47,964 nt of DNA from an uncultured Clostridia bacterium (lineage in GTDB: Bacteria > Bacillota_A > Clostridia > Oscillospirales > Oscillospiraceae): the NCBI GenBank assembly GCA_949289625.1, contig CASEPH010000087.1, positions 1-47,964 of the forward strand, read 5' to 3'. Of the stretch, positions 17,579 to 26,946 are shown piece by piece. Positions within the stretch are counted from its first letter, which is position 1, and every line of letters begins with the position of its first letter. The position numbers and the translations under genes are program-made. The notes under the pieces were generated by a model that ran no database searches, had not been told where the DNA came from, and worked only from the letters and a program-made list of their open reading frames with translations.

Positions 17579-18997
17579 TTAACGGGTCTCGGCGGTATCC
17601 TCCCGTTTCACCAGAACTTTTTTCTTCCAGGTGCCGGAAGCCAGCCGAATGATGTAAAGCGCAGAACCAATGGCAAAATCAATTCCCATGCAGACATAGA
17701 TGGCTTTTCGACCGATGGAGGGGATATCGGCCATCCAGTAGGCTAAGAAGATACGTATAGCAAGCGTTGCAAAGGTAATCACGGTGGTAATGGTGACGTC
17801 GCCTACCCCTTGGAGCATTCCGCGGGAGATAAACAGTATTGTCATAATGATCAGCACGCAAGCCATGAATCGGAGATACTGAATGCCAAAGGCCAGCGCA
17901 TCGCCTGAGCAGCCGAAGAAGGAGACCAAAGTACCGGCCAGTACATAGATGGCGATGCTGAAAGCTGCGCAGATCAGACCGGTCATGATCAGGGCAGACC
18001 AGTAGCCCGTCCAGACCCGTTTCAGGTTGCCGGAGCCGGCATTCTGGCCGGCATAGGTGGCCATGCCGGAGCTGAAGGAGATGATCGGCATAATGGCATA
18101 GTTCTCGATTTTACTGGCAGCGGCGACCCCTGCCATAGTGGCGCTGCCGAAGGAGTTGATCAGCCGCTGAATTGCCAGCATACCCAGGCTGGAGATCATG
18201 GTTTGCAGCATGACAGGAAGACCGACCTTCAGAATCATGCGGCAAAGTGCAGGCTGGAAAACCATTTCCCTGCGGGGAATCCAAAGGAGATCGTGTTTTT
18301 TGCGAATATAGTACAGGCAGACCACTACGGAAAGCAGCTGTGCCAAAACCGTTCCAATGGCTACACCGGCAACCCTCAGTGGAATCACAATGACAAAGAG
18401 CAGGTCCAGCAGGATATTTGCGCAGGAGGATACCAGCAGGAACAGCATCGTGGCGCCGGAATCTCCAACGCTGCGCAGTTCAGCGGCCATGGCATTGTAG
18501 GCAAATTGAAATACCATGCCCAGGAAGTAGATTCGCATATTGGCGGAGGCATACGCAAATACGTTTTCAGGCACACCGAGCACATATTTGAGAACAATAT
18601 CCGTGGTCAGGAATCCAATGACCATGACCGCAAGCCCCAGACCAAGCATCAAAAGCAGCATAGTGGAAATACAGTTCCGCAATTTATCCCGTTGGTTCGC
18701 CCCAAACAGCTGCGCAATGACAATCCCGCAGCCGGTGGAAAGACCGGTAGAAATGGCAAGCAGAACATTGGCGTAGCTGATGTTGGTATTGATCGCGTCC
18801 AATGCGTGTTCGCCCACGAAATTGCCTACAACGATTCCATCCACTGTGGTATAGAGCAGCTGAAGGATCATTCCGCCGAGAATAGGCAGTGTAAAAAATA
18901 AAATGTGTTTCCACGGCGTTCCTTGCGTCATGGTTTTTCCATATGTATCACCTACTGTTTGATGCTCCGGCAGAGAACAGGAAATTGAATACTGCAT
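17579..18997 (-). CDS. MATE-family multidrug/toxin exporter
   Basis: The 472-residue protein has about 12 hydrophobic helices and the MATE opening segment KHILFFTLPILGGMILQLLY, plus NTNISYANVLLAISTG and a second half restarting at LKVGLPVMLQTMISSLG. Such carriers expel cationic or aromatic compounds using a sodium or proton gradient. The start is uncertain: ATG 18997 has AAAGG only 3 bases ahead, while the Met at residue 23 (18931) begins the more typical MATE N-terminus but lacks a clear ribosome binding site. It lies 125 bp downstream of the FAD reductase gene on the same strand. It may export the aromatic or cyclic compound handled by the reductases; this is inference. Confidence 0.88.
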   Translation of the reverse strand: MQYSISCSLPEHQTVGDTYGKTMTQGTPWKHILFFTLPILGGMILQLLYTTVDGIVVGNFVGEHALDAINTNISYANVLLAISTGLSTGCGIVIAQLFGANQRDKLRNCISTMLLLMLGLGLAVMVIGFLTTDIVLKYVLGVPENVFAYASANMRIYFLGMVFQFAYNAMAAELRSVGDSGATMLFLLVSSCANILLDLLFVIVIPLRVAGVAIGTVLAQLLSVVVCLYYIRKKHDLLWIPRREMVFQPALCRMILKVGLPVMLQTMISSLGMLAIQRLINSFGSATMAGVAAASKIENYAIMPIISFSSGMATYAGQNAGSGNLKRVWTGYWSALIMTGLICAAFSIAIYVLAGTLVSFFGCSGDALAFGIQYLRFMACVLIIMTILFISRGMLQGVGDVTITTVITFATLAIRIFLAYWMADIPSIGRKAIYVCMGIDFAIGSALYIIRLASGTWKKKVLVKREDTAETR

Positions 18998-19122
18998 AAG
19001 CCTTTAGAACTATCATAAAGGATGGTTTGCGTTTTCTTTGAAAAATAAATTGGGCTGCAGGCTATAATCAAATTCAGTATCCATACACGACAGAAAATTC
19101 AGAATGATCCCGTGACGAGAAC

Positions 19123-20700
19123 TTATGCTTCCGGGTCAATAAATTCATCAGAATCCATATATGCCACAGCTTCCATCCCGGCAATACGACCGGAGTTAAT
19201 GGCATAAGACATGGTAGAGCCGGGATGATAGAAGCAATAGGAATCTGCAAACACGGTAGCTGTATCGGTGCCGCAGGCATACAGGCCGGGAATTGGCTCC
19301 AGGTCATTATTCAGGCACTGCATATTCTCGTTGACCGTGATGCCGCCCAGGGAGCCATAGCCGGAGGGGAAATGCCGGGCAACATAGTAGGGAGCTTTTA
19401 CGATGGGCTTGAGGAACTTGGCAGGTTTGGTGAACTGCCAGTCGTAGCCCGCCTGGGAACCGTTGCACATGGCATTGTATTCCTCAATCGTCTTGCTCAG
19501 CGTTGTCAGGTTAATACCGGTGACTGCCGCAACTTCCTCCAGACTCTGGCACTCCCAGAAGTTCTGCTCCTGTTCCTCAGAGCCGTAAGAGATATCCTTG
19601 TCATCTCCGGAGAATACGGAGTTTCCACCAGCGGATTTTGCGCCGGAGAAGTACAGCTGCTTTTCACGCTCCCAGTTGTCCAGATTGATGACATTGTGAT
19701 GATAGGTGATATAGTCCAGACCATGCTGCTTATAGTAATCCACAATAGTGCTGTCAATGATGGTAAAACCACAGTTTTTCTTTTGCAGCTGCAGCGCATT
19801 TCCGGTATAGGTGGTGTTGTCCATGATGGCTTCGTTGATAAAACGTTTGCCGTCCAGGTTTACCATCAGATTGGGCTGACGCATAACCTCAGAAAGCGTT
19901 TTGAATACATCGGTGGTGCCCGGCGTGTTATAGTTGTACTCCATGTTAATCTTGGCAATTTTTCCGCCGGCCTTCCAGACCATGTTCATGCCGTCGCCGT
20001 CCAGACCGGGAATCCGGAAGGTGAACATATCGACGCCCCACTTCCAGCCCATGTGCTGCTCAATCATATCTACATTGTTGCCAATGCCGCCGGTAGTGAC
20101 AATTGCGGCGTTGCTAAGGCATTCAATTTCTTCGCCACTATCCGTTATAGCAAGTACACCTCGAAGTTGTCCCTTGGAGCCCACTAAGAGTTCTTTCACA
20201 GAAGTATTTAAATTGAATTCCACGCCAATCTCCCGGGCGTATTCTGTGACAGTTTTGATCATTACAGAGGCACACCGCTCCGTAGGTTTATTGGATCCGG
20301 GCACCTTTACCATGTGCTGAGTCACATGGGAATCCTTGAAGTATTTGAACACCCCCAGGAACTCCACGCCTTTATCCTGCATCCATTTGACTGTGTCGCC
20401 GGACATATTGAACCAGCGGCGTACAAGCTTTGCGTCGGAACGCCAGTGTGTGTATTCCATAAAGAAGTTGAAGGCTTCATCTTTGGAATAATCATTGGTC
20501 ATGGTTTCTTTTTGCAGTTGCGATTCTACTGCGAAAAAGGACATGCCCATGTTAGCGGCACCGCCGATGGTACCAGACTTCTCAAAAACCACCACAGAGC
20601 CGCCTCCGGTGGCGTTCAGAGATTCCTGCGCTTGGGTAGCGGCGCAAAGGCCAGACATGCCACCGCCGACTACAACTACATCTGCTTCTAAGTGTTTCAT
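19123..20700 (-). CDS. Fumarate-reductase-like FAD-dependent oxidoreductase
   Basis: The 525-residue protein starts with the FAD Rossmann motif DVVVVGGGMSGL and keeps the FAD_binding_2 pattern: EKSGTIGGAANMG, a DGDGMNM segment in the FAD/substrate interface, and the C-terminal LGGITVNENMQ and GLYACGTDT loops. It lacks a signal peptide, a covalent-FMN domain and any ferredoxin domain, so it differs from respiratory UrdA/FccA types and from the three ferredoxin-FAD fusions in this window. Related soluble proteins include 3-ketosteroid dehydrogenases/reductases and tetrahydrodaidzein reductase. AAAGGAG lies ahead of the ATG at 20700. It diverges from a ferredoxin-FAD fusion gene and is followed by the MATE exporter. 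A TATAAT box (minus strand, 20751-20756) may be its -10. Confidence 0.85.
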   Translation of the reverse strand: MKHLEADVVVVGGGMSGLCAATQAQESLNATGGGSVVVFEKSGTIGGAANMGMSFFAVESQLQKETMTNDYSKDEAFNFFMEYTHWRSDAKLVRRWFNMSGDTVKWMQDKGVEFLGVFKYFKDSHVTQHMVKVPGSNKPTERCASVMIKTVTEYAREIGVEFNLNTSVKELLVGSKGQLRGVLAITDSGEEIECLSNAAIVTTGGIGNNVDMIEQHMGWKWGVDMFTFRIPGLDGDGMNMVWKAGGKIAKINMEYNYNTPGTTDVFKTLSEVMRQPNLMVNLDGKRFINEAIMDNTTYTGNALQLQKKNCGFTIIDSTIVDYYKQHGLDYITYHHNVINLDNWEREKQLYFSGAKSAGGNSVFSGDDKDISYGSEEQEQNFWECQSLEEVAAVTGINLTTLSKTIEEYNAMCNGSQAGYDWQFTKPAKFLKPIVKAPYYVARHFPSGYGSLGGITVNENMQCLNNDLEPIPGLYACGTDTATVFADSYCFYHPGSTMSYAINSGRIAGMEAVAYMDSDEFIDPEA

Positions 20701-20900
20701 TGCTAGATACTCCTTTGAATTAAAACTTACGGTCTAAGTCCCATAAAGCTATTATACAAACGAGTGTGGGACAGCGGAAATGCAAAAACTATCTGATTTC
20801 TCAGGTATTTATTCTTTTTTAGAATTAATTAGACCATGGGGCAAAAGCCTTGCAAATCAATAGACTTTTCGTTGTGTATTGGTCCATACAAAAAATGTAT

Positions 20901-20929
20901 TGGACAGGACAGTGAAGTTTAGGTACGGT
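20901..20929 (+). promoter_or_regulatory. Promoter of the ferredoxin-FAD reductase at 20960 (TGGACA type)
   Basis: TGGACA (20901-20906, preceded by T) and TACGGT (20924-20929) are 17 bp apart, 30 bp before the start codon. The rest of the 259-bp divergent region 20701-20959 contains no gene; the opposite promoter lies near 20751. Confidence 0.55.
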
Positions 20930-20959
20930 AAAACTGACAAATAAAAAGGAGGCGTTTTT

Positions 20960-22723
20960 ATGCCCTATGTGATTGATCAGGAAAACTGCTCCGGATGCCA
21001 TGCCTGCCGTGTGAGTTGTCCGGTGGAGGCTATTACCTTCCGAAATGATAAGTATTGGATCGACCCCGAGAAATGTATTTCCTGCGGCACCTGTGCGGAG
21101 GTGTGTCATAACGAGTGCATCTCGGATCCGTCGCAGCCCGCGCCCCAGGTTACGTCCCATGAAAAGGTCGTGCTGGAATGCGACGTGGCAGTTGTGGGCG
21201 CCGGTGCGGCGGGCCTTGCCTGTGCGGCCCGGGCGGCGGAAAATGGTGCCAGAGTCATTGTGTTGGAGAAGGGGAAAGAGGTTGGCGGCAGCGCTGACTA
21301 TGCCCATCAGATCAAGATACATTACTCCAAATGGCATAAAGAGCAGGGATTGCCGGACAACCGGGATGCTACTTATGCGGAGTTCATTTGCAAGACTGAG
21401 GGCAAGGTCAAGCCGGAAAAGGTGCGGCGTATTTTGGATGCCAACAGCGAATTTATTGACTGGCTCATTGAAAAGCATGATTTGGGACAAGATTTCAAGC
21501 TGGCCAAGGGTGGATTGTTTAATGAGCTGGGGCTGGTCAGCTCCTACGTGGAGCCCTACAATGAAAAGCGCATTGATACCATGATCGGGCCAGGTGGCCA
21601 CGGGTGGTGGATGTGCCGGAAGCTTCTGAGTATCCTTTTGGAGAGTGGCGGTCAGGTGCTTTATCATACCTCGGGGAAAAAGTTACTGACGGATACGTCC
21701 GGGAAGATTACAGGTGTTCTGGCCACCGATGAGGGCGGCGAGGTGGAGATCCACTGCCGAGCGGTTGCAGTCACAGCGGGTGCGTTTACCCGCAACAAAG
21801 AGATTATGAACAAGATGCAGCCCCTTTTCTATGGAAAAGAGGGCGACGATCCGATACATATTTTTACGTGCTCCAGATGCACCGGAGACGGACTCACCAT
21901 GTGCCAGGAGATTGGCGCAGATATTGACTATGAAAAGCGCCGGGTTAATATGTTTGGCCCCATGCGCCATCCCTATCCGGCGGTATCGCTGAATGCCTTT
22001 GGCCGGGATTTGATGGTAAATGCAGTGGGCGATCCGCTGGAACTGAAAATGAGTTTCTCGGAAATCAGTGATGTAGCGTATCAGCCCAAACGCTATTGCT
22101 GGTCTATTGTGGATCATGCAATGCTGAAGCATAACATAGAAGGTGCCATGCATCCCAAGAATAAGGATGTGATCAATATTGACCTGGATAAATTCTTGGC
22201 TCGTTGGCCGGAGGTTATTCGGGAGGAGGAAGCAGCCGGAAGCATCGTTTCCGCGGATACGCTATCCGAGCTGGCCGGGAAGCTGGGCTTTGACCAGAAG
22301 AAGTTTACGGATATGGTGGAGGCGTATAATCAAAAGGCGGAAGCCCCGCTGCCGCCTCCGCCTGCAGGCATGGAGCCGCCGCAGGATGGCGAATTTGATT
22401 TTGCCGCAATGTTCGGCGATGGAGAAATGCCCCCCATGATGATGAAAAAAAGTCCTATCAAAGAGGGACCCTTCTATGCCATCAAGCTCAAACTGTTCCA
22501 TGAAAATTCCATCGGAGGTATGGCCATCGATGAGAATATGGCGGTACTTAAGGATGGAAAGCCCATTCCCGGTCTGTATGCCGCGGGAGATAACACAAAC
22601 AGCATCATGCTACCCGGCGATATTGGCGCGGGTTATATTGAGCAGACGGTTACGGCCCTGACTTTCGCACTGACCTCCGGTTATGTGGCCGGAATCGAGT
22701 GCAGCAAGTATGCTGCGCAGTAA
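20960..22723 (+). CDS. Ferredoxin-FAD fusion reductase (2x[4Fe-4S] plus fumarate-reductase-like flavoprotein)
   Basis: The 587-residue protein opens with two ferredoxin motifs (Cys10, 13, 16, 20 and Cys39, 42, 45, 49). An FAD Rossmann fold follows at about residue 75 (VAVVGAGAAGLAC), with IVLEKGKEVGGSA, then the substrate-domain motif CTGDGLTMCQ and the C-terminal GLYAAGDNTNSIMLPG. The ferredoxin domain can bring in low-potential electrons for the FAD-catalysed reduction. AAAAAGGAGG precedes the ATG. Residues about 455-497 are an unusual Pro/Met-rich insertion (LPPPPAGMEPP, then GDGEMPPMMMKK). It is a close paralogue of 43849-45588. The single gene lies between a TGGACA-type promoter and a terminator, and the substrate is unknown. 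Confidence 0.85.
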   Translation: MPYVIDQENCSGCHACRVSCPVEAITFRNDKYWIDPEKCISCGTCAEVCHNECISDPSQPAPQVTSHEKVVLECDVAVVGAGAAGLACAARAAENGARVIVLEKGKEVGGSADYAHQIKIHYSKWHKEQGLPDNRDATYAEFICKTEGKVKPEKVRRILDANSEFIDWLIEKHDLGQDFKLAKGGLFNELGLVSSYVEPYNEKRIDTMIGPGGHGWWMCRKLLSILLESGGQVLYHTSGKKLLTDTSGKITGVLATDEGGEVEIHCRAVAVTAGAFTRNKEIMNKMQPLFYGKEGDDPIHIFTCSRCTGDGLTMCQEIGADIDYEKRRVNMFGPMRHPYPAVSLNAFGRDLMVNAVGDPLELKMSFSEISDVAYQPKRYCWSIVDHAMLKHNIEGAMHPKNKDVINIDLDKFLARWPEVIREEEAAGSIVSADTLSELAGKLGFDQKKFTDMVEAYNQKAEAPLPPPPAGMEPPQDGEFDFAAMFGDGEMPPMMMKKSPIKEGPFYAIKLKLFHENSIGGMAIDENMAVLKDGKPIPGLYAAGDNTNSIMLPGDIGAGYIEQTVTALTFALTSGYVAGIECSKYAAQ

Positions 22724-22734
22724 CAAAAGATCAT

Positions 22735-22763
22735 AAAATGCCGCCCAAATCGGACGGCATTTT
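22735..22763. terminator. Bidirectional terminator between convergent reductase operons
   Basis: AAAATGCCG (22735-22743) pairs with CGGCATTTT (22755-22763) around a short imperfect GC inner stem. It lies between the stops of the plus-strand reductase and the minus-strand ABM-like gene. Confidence 0.8.
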
Positions 22764-22791
22764 ATATGCTGTACGGCAGCTTTGACGTTTT

Positions 22792-23091
22792 TTACAGGCT
22801 TGTATAGTGATAGACCCGACTTTGATATTGATCAAAAACGGGATGAACCTTTTCCCGGACGATAGGATCCTGAAAGTGCTGCTGATTTCCGTCCGGTGTC
22901 GTGTAGGACTGGACAAAAACGACTTTTTTCTCTGGTTCCTGTCCCATAACGGCCAGAAATTTTTCGTACACGCTGAAATGTACTACATTTTTATAGCTAT
23001 GGGACGCTTCTATGGCAATTTTCAATGCTTGAAGCAGCGGCTCCGCCTGATTGGGAGAAACGTCAAATTCAATTTCAAAAGCGTAGATCAT
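22792..23091 (-). CDS. Small ABM/dimeric alpha-beta-barrel-like protein
   Basis: The 99-residue protein begins MIYAFEIEFDVSPNQAEPLL and contains KVVFVQSYTTPDGNQQHFQ and HPVFDQY. The beta-alpha-beta pattern and length resemble antibiotic-biosynthesis-monooxygenase (quinol monooxygenase-like) dimeric ferredoxin-fold proteins. In anaerobes these are often accessory or isomerase-like rather than true oxygenases. Its ribosome binding site AGGAGG overlaps the stop codon of the upstream ferredoxin-FAD reductase and the gap is 3 bp, so the pair is translationally coupled and probably acts on the same compound. The family call is by fold pattern and not certain. Confidence 0.6.
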   Translation of the reverse strand: MIYAFEIEFDVSPNQAEPLLQALKIAIEASHSYKNVVHFSVYEKFLAVMGQEPEKKVVFVQSYTTPDGNQQHFQDPIVREKVHPVFDQYQSRVYHYTSL

Positions 23092-23094
23092 CGG

Positions 23095-24789
23095 TTATAC
23101 CTCCTGTAAATTGTCAAGGTATTCGACGCAACTGCCGCCGGAGATATAGGCGGAGGCCACAGCCCATGTAAGCTCTGAAATGGGTGCCAGTACAGTCTGT
23201 CGGTGCATGGCCGAGGTGGCGTCGCCCACGCCGTAGAGGCCGGGAATCACAGCGCCGTCGGTTCGGCACACCCGGCATTGGGTGTCCACCAAAAGCCCGC
23301 CGAAGGCCCCTTCGCTGAAGCGCATACCGTAGACAGCATAATAGGGGCCACACTCCAGAGACCGAAGATATTCTGCGGCTTTGCCGAATTCTGTGTCAAT
23401 GCCGCTTTTACACAGCTCATTATAGTGCCGGACGGCAGCAGTAAGTTTTTCAGGATCATAGCCAATCAGCTTGGCCAGCTCCTCCAGGGTATCTGCCTTG
23501 ACGGTGGGACAGCCGGGATCCCGAACTTCCCGTTCCAGCTCGGGACGGGTATTGTCGTAGACGGAAGGATCGTCGCCAAACTGCGGGTGTTTTTTATAAT
23601 CCGCAATGAGCGCGTCAATGGCTTCATCCGTGGTAATGCCCCATACATCGCCGCCGGGGAGGGAGTTGGCATACATTCGGCTCATAAAGTGGTTGCCGGT
23701 TTCGTCAAAGAAACGCTCGCAGCGGCGGTTTAATACCAGTGTGGTGGGATGTGCCAGCACCCGATACATACAATAAGTCCAGGGATGATGAGCCGGACCG
23801 AATAGGGAGAGGAACATCCGATCCCGGTCGGGCTTGACGCCCAACTCCTCCAACATGTCGATGGCATCGCCTGTGTCGGTGGCCACAGAAAAACGCTTGA
23901 CAGTGCGATCAAAGTCGAAGAAGCCAAAGTATTTTTGCAGTTTCTCATCGCTTTGACCCATACCACCGGTGGCGAGGACTACAGCACCAGCATGGATGGT
24001 GACAATTCCACCGGGATCCTCACAGGTCACACCGCAAATCTTTCCGGCGGCATCCAGCAGAAGATGCCGGGCGGCAGTCTCTGTTAGGATGGTCACATCC
24101 AGTTTCTGCGCTCGAATGGCGTTTTCCAGCGTGCGGATCACAAAGGTACCCATCCAGCCCGGACCGATGGAGGGATCAGGATTGTCAAGACTCTCAAAAT
24201 GGCGGTTTTTATAGCTGACCCCGCCGCCGGCCATGGGACCGGCCATTTCGGCACCATCCTCAAAGACAAAGGCCTCCCGGGTGCCGGGAAACCGGCATAG
24301 CCAGTCGAAGAAGTCGCTGACCCCATAGAGTGCGGCATGGATCATATCTTTTCCGATCCAGCCGTCTGCACGGCGGAAGGTCTCCTCCACCAGCTGCTCC
24401 CGATTGTCGGGTTTTCCGTGCTCCCGGTGGAGAACGGTGTAGGGAGCCATAAAGCCATGGGCCATGGTGGTGTTGCCGCCCAGCTTGGCCGCTTTTTCCA
24501 CCAAAATGACCTTTTTTCCGGCCTGTGCCGCCCGAACAGCCGAGATAATGCCGGTTCCACCGCCGCAGACACATACGTCACAGGAAAGCTCCGTAGGTGC
24601 GTGGGGCGCGGCAGGGAGCTTTTCCGTATCCTCAATAGAGCAGGTAGGGCATAATTCGTAGCAGGTGCCGCAGCCAATACAGGTGTTCTGGTCGATTTCG
24701 TACAGAGGGCCATTGTAATGGATGGCGGCCACGGGACAGTTAAGCTCGCATGTGTGACAGCCGGGGCAGGTGGACTTGATTTTATACAT
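23095..24789 (-). CDS. Ferredoxin-FAD fusion reductase, divergent paralogue
   Basis: The ~564-residue protein has two [4Fe-4S] motifs (Cys8, 11, 14, 18 and Cys37, 40, 43, 47). The FAD domain follows (VCVCGGGTGIISAVRAAQ, with a Cys in the first glycine-rich strand), then VEKAAKLGGNTTM and the C-terminal GLYGVGDATSAMHR. It is clearly related to the fusions at 20960 and 43849 but much more diverged: it lacks their TGDG motif (it has DTGDAIDML) and their Pro/Met insertion. I place the start at ATG 24789, 8 bases after AAGGAG; an ATG at 24795 is too close to that site. The gene diverges from a LysR gene at 24955 and is coupled to the small ABM-like gene, a typical regulator-divergent catabolic unit. 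Confidence 0.83.
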   Translation of the reverse strand: MYKIKSTCPGCHTCELNCPVAAIHYNGPLYEIDQNTCIGCGTCYELCPTCSIEDTEKLPAAPHAPTELSCDVCVCGGGTGIISAVRAAQAGKKVILVEKAAKLGGNTTMAHGFMAPYTVLHREHGKPDNREQLVEETFRRADGWIGKDMIHAALYGVSDFFDWLCRFPGTREAFVFEDGAEMAGPMAGGGVSYKNRHFESLDNPDPSIGPGWMGTFVIRTLENAIRAQKLDVTILTETAARHLLLDAAGKICGVTCEDPGGIVTIHAGAVVLATGGMGQSDEKLQKYFGFFDFDRTVKRFSVATDTGDAIDMLEELGVKPDRDRMFLSLFGPAHHPWTYCMYRVLAHPTTLVLNRRCERFFDETGNHFMSRMYANSLPGGDVWGITTDEAIDALIADYKKHPQFGDDPSVYDNTRPELEREVRDPGCPTVKADTLEELAKLIGYDPEKLTAAVRHYNELCKSGIDTEFGKAAEYLRSLECGPYYAVYGMRFSEGAFGGLLVDTQCRVCRTDGAVIPGLYGVGDATSAMHRQTVLAPISELTWAVASAYISGGSCVEYLDNLQEV

Positions 24790-24907
24790 ATACATCGCTC
24801 CTTTTTGGAATGTGCCGAAGGGGTCCTTTACAAAACAAGTCTATCGATTCCACTGCAAAAACGCAATTCAACTTCTGCATGGGCAGGACAAAAACGTGCA
24901 TGAGAGA

Positions 24908-24936
24908 TTGTTCCGGGGCGGTGGGTGTGCTATACT
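24908..24936 (+). promoter_or_regulatory. Promoter of the LysR gene at 24955
   Basis: TTGTTC (24908-24913) and an extended -10 TGCTATACT (TATACT at 24931-24936) are 17 bp apart. The 165-bp divergent region 24790-24954 should also contain the operator for the reductase operon. No clear T-N11-A site could be fixed by eye. Confidence 0.55.
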
Positions 24937-24954
24937 GGAGGCGAGGTGAGCAGT

Positions 24955-25863
24955 ATGACGACATTGCAGATGGAATGCTTTTTGGAAGCGGCAAAATTCA
25001 GCAGCTTCTCCTTGGCAGCTGTGAATCTGTACCTGTCTCAGCCCACATTGAGCCGCCAGATACAAGCTATGGAGGAGGAACTGCATACGGCATTGTTTCT
25101 CCGGACAAACAATACTGTAGTGTTGACAGAAGCCGGCCGGACACTCCTGCCCAAAATTGAGAAACTATACCGGGACTATCATGCAGCACTGAATGAAATC
25201 CATGATATTGCGTCGGGCTATCAGGGACGGCTGTCCATTGGCGTTCAGTCTGGGCAACGTGTGGATCGAGGGCTGGCGGAGGCTATACAGCGGCTCCGGC
25301 GGGAGATTCCGGACGGGGGCCGTGTCATGCTTCGTCATTTGGAGATCAATGGTTCTTATAGTGCGCTGATGGATGGTTCGGTGGATGCACTATTGTGCGC
25401 AGAGGAGACCATGCCGCTTTCAGATAAGCTGGAACGAAGATATATTCGAAGTACTGCCATGTGTCTGGCTGTGCCGGCAGCGCACAAAAATGCCGCCATG
25501 CTCCAAGTAAATATCCAGCGGGTGGGGGAGTATTTTGGGGACTTGCCCTATTGGGTCCTGGACCGGGGCCGGGGAGAGATGACCCAGTGGCCGGACTTGG
25601 AGGACGTGCTGATTGCTCCGGCAGCGGAAATATTGAGTGGTTCCGGAGCGGACACGAACAGTTTGCTGATGATGGTGTCCGCAGGGATGGCCATAACCTG
25701 TGTCAATGAGGATTCCATCATAGCATCAGACTCAAATGTGCGCTTGATTCCCATGGTATCAGAGCAGGGGACACTCCAGAAGGTGAGTCTCTGCCTGTAC
25801 TGGCGGCGGGACAACGGAAATCCACTGCTTCCTAAGCTCCGGAGCATATGGGACAGTATCTGA
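24955..25863 (+). CDS. LysR-family regulator of the adjacent reductase operon
   Basis: The 302-residue protein has the LysR N-terminal winged HTH (MTTLQMECFLEAAKFSSFSL, then YLSQPTLSRQIQAMEEELHT) and a periplasmic-binding-fold effector domain from about residue 90. The ATG at 24955 was chosen because GAGGTGAG precedes it and the HTH begins at its usual place; the longer open frame adds ten unlikely residues. It diverges from the ferredoxin-FAD/ABM operon and is the likely activator of it, probably sensing the enzyme's substrate. It converges on the MDR gene at a shared terminator. Confidence 0.88.
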   Translation: MTTLQMECFLEAAKFSSFSLAAVNLYLSQPTLSRQIQAMEEELHTALFLRTNNTVVLTEAGRTLLPKIEKLYRDYHAALNEIHDIASGYQGRLSIGVQSGQRVDRGLAEAIQRLRREIPDGGRVMLRHLEINGSYSALMDGSVDALLCAEETMPLSDKLERRYIRSTAMCLAVPAAHKNAAMLQVNIQRVGEYFGDLPYWVLDRGRGEMTQWPDLEDVLIAPAAEILSGSGADTNSLLMMVSAGMAITCVNEDSIIASDSNVRLIPMVSEQGTLQKVSLCLYWRRDNGNPLLPKLRSIWDSI

Positions 25864-25870
25864 ACATAGT

Positions 25871-25907
25871 AAAACGCCTGCCTGTGCAATTGCACGGGCA
25901 GGCGTTT
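25871..25907. terminator. Bidirectional terminator between LysR and MDR genes
   Basis: AAACGCCTGCC...GTGC pairs with GCAC...GGGCAGGCGTTT around an AATT loop in a stem of about 15 bp. A-run and T-run flanks serve both strands. Confidence 0.9.
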
Positions 25908-25916
25908 GGCATAATC

Positions 25917-26903
25917 TTAACAGGAGAGGATAATACTGCCGAAAAAGTTTCCGGAGTCCAGTAATTCGTGGGCCCTTTGAACATCCTCCAGGGGGAATAC
26001 GGCTCCAATATGGGGCTTGATTTTTTCGGTGCGCAGCAGCTCGAACATCTCCTGCTTTTTCTTTCGCAGCAGCTCCGGCTTGTCGTCAAAGTAATGGAAG
26101 GAGAACGCCCGGATGGCCGGGCAGCGGCCAAAGCGTTTTACCATTTCTTCAATGAGATCGGCAGAAGGAGAGCCTTTTGTGTTATTGTACATCAAGACCG
26201 TCCCCATGTCCGCCAGGTAGTCCAGCTCCGAAATCAGTCCGTTTCCGATCGATTGATCCATAATGATGTCCGCGCCCCGTCCATCCGTCAGGGAGAGGAC
26301 CATCTGCCCCACATCTTCCCGTGTATAACAAAATACGTCGGCGTTGCCGATGGAGCGGAGGTAGTCACACTTGTCCTCCATGCTGGCGCTGGCAATAACC
26401 CGTATTCCCAATAGGGGGGCAATCTGGCAGACAGCGGTACCGATGCTGCCGGCGGCACCTTGAATAAAAAGGATCTTTCCCTCACTGTGGGGGAAACACT
26501 CCGTAAGCATCCCCCAAACAATCAGGGAACTGGTAGCAATTGCGGCCAGAGAAAGGTCTGTGCCGTCGGGAATGGGTGTCACGAACCGGGTGGGGGACAC
26601 TTTGTATTCACTGTAGCATCCGCAGGCAATAGGGTGTTCCACATAGACCTGCTGGCCAATCTTTAAGCCAGTGACCTCCGGGCCCAAGGCCTCCACAATT
26701 CCAGCCCCATAGAGGCCGGGATAGAAGGGAAGAATGTCCTTTGTCCAAGGGTAGGTGCCGGTACGCATAAGCTTGTCCGGACGGGAGATTCCCGCGGTTT
26801 TCATGCGGATCAAAACTTCTCCCGGACCGGGAGTGGGAATATCCCGGTCAATGACAGTCAATACCTCCGGGCCCCCGTGTTGATAGAGAATAACAGATTT
26901 CAA
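25917..26903 (-). CDS. Zinc-independent medium-chain dehydrogenase/reductase (quinone oxidoreductase-like)
   Basis: The 328-residue protein has the MDR GroES-like N-terminal part (GGPEVLTVIDRDIPTPGPGE) and a Rossmann fold with IQGAAGSIGTAV binding NAD(P)H. The structural-zinc cysteine cluster and the catalytic zinc ligands of alcohol dehydrogenases are missing. This places it with quinone oxidoreductases and enone/enoyl reductases that reduce conjugated C=C bonds. Translation starts at TTG 26903, 7 bases after AAGGAGG. It lies 43 bp downstream of the AraC-GH39 gene and is the last gene of that minus-strand set. It adds a flavin-free double-bond reductase to the flavoenzymes of the region. Confidence 0.85.
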   Translation of the reverse strand: MKSVILYQHGGPEVLTVIDRDIPTPGPGEVLIRMKTAGISRPDKLMRTGTYPWTKDILPFYPGLYGAGIVEALGPEVTGLKIGQQVYVEHPIACGCYSEYKVSPTRFVTPIPDGTDLSLAAIATSSLIVWGMLTECFPHSEGKILFIQGAAGSIGTAVCQIAPLLGIRVIASASMEDKCDYLRSIGNADVFCYTREDVGQMVLSLTDGRGADIIMDQSIGNGLISELDYLADMGTVLMYNNTKGSPSADLIEEMVKRFGRCPAIRAFSFHYFDDKPELLRKKKQEMFELLRTEKIKPHIGAVFPLEDVQRAHELLDSGNFFGSIILSC

Positions 26904-26946
26904 GAGATGACCTCCTTGGTCTCAAATTTGTAAACTGCCTGTAAGA

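Noticed and set aside
14316..24789. A bai-type bile acid 7-dehydroxylation operon
   Set aside because: The OYE and flavoprotein types are reminiscent of it, but BaiB, BaiE, BaiA and BaiF-like genes and the operon order are absent. Only the reductase families are shared.
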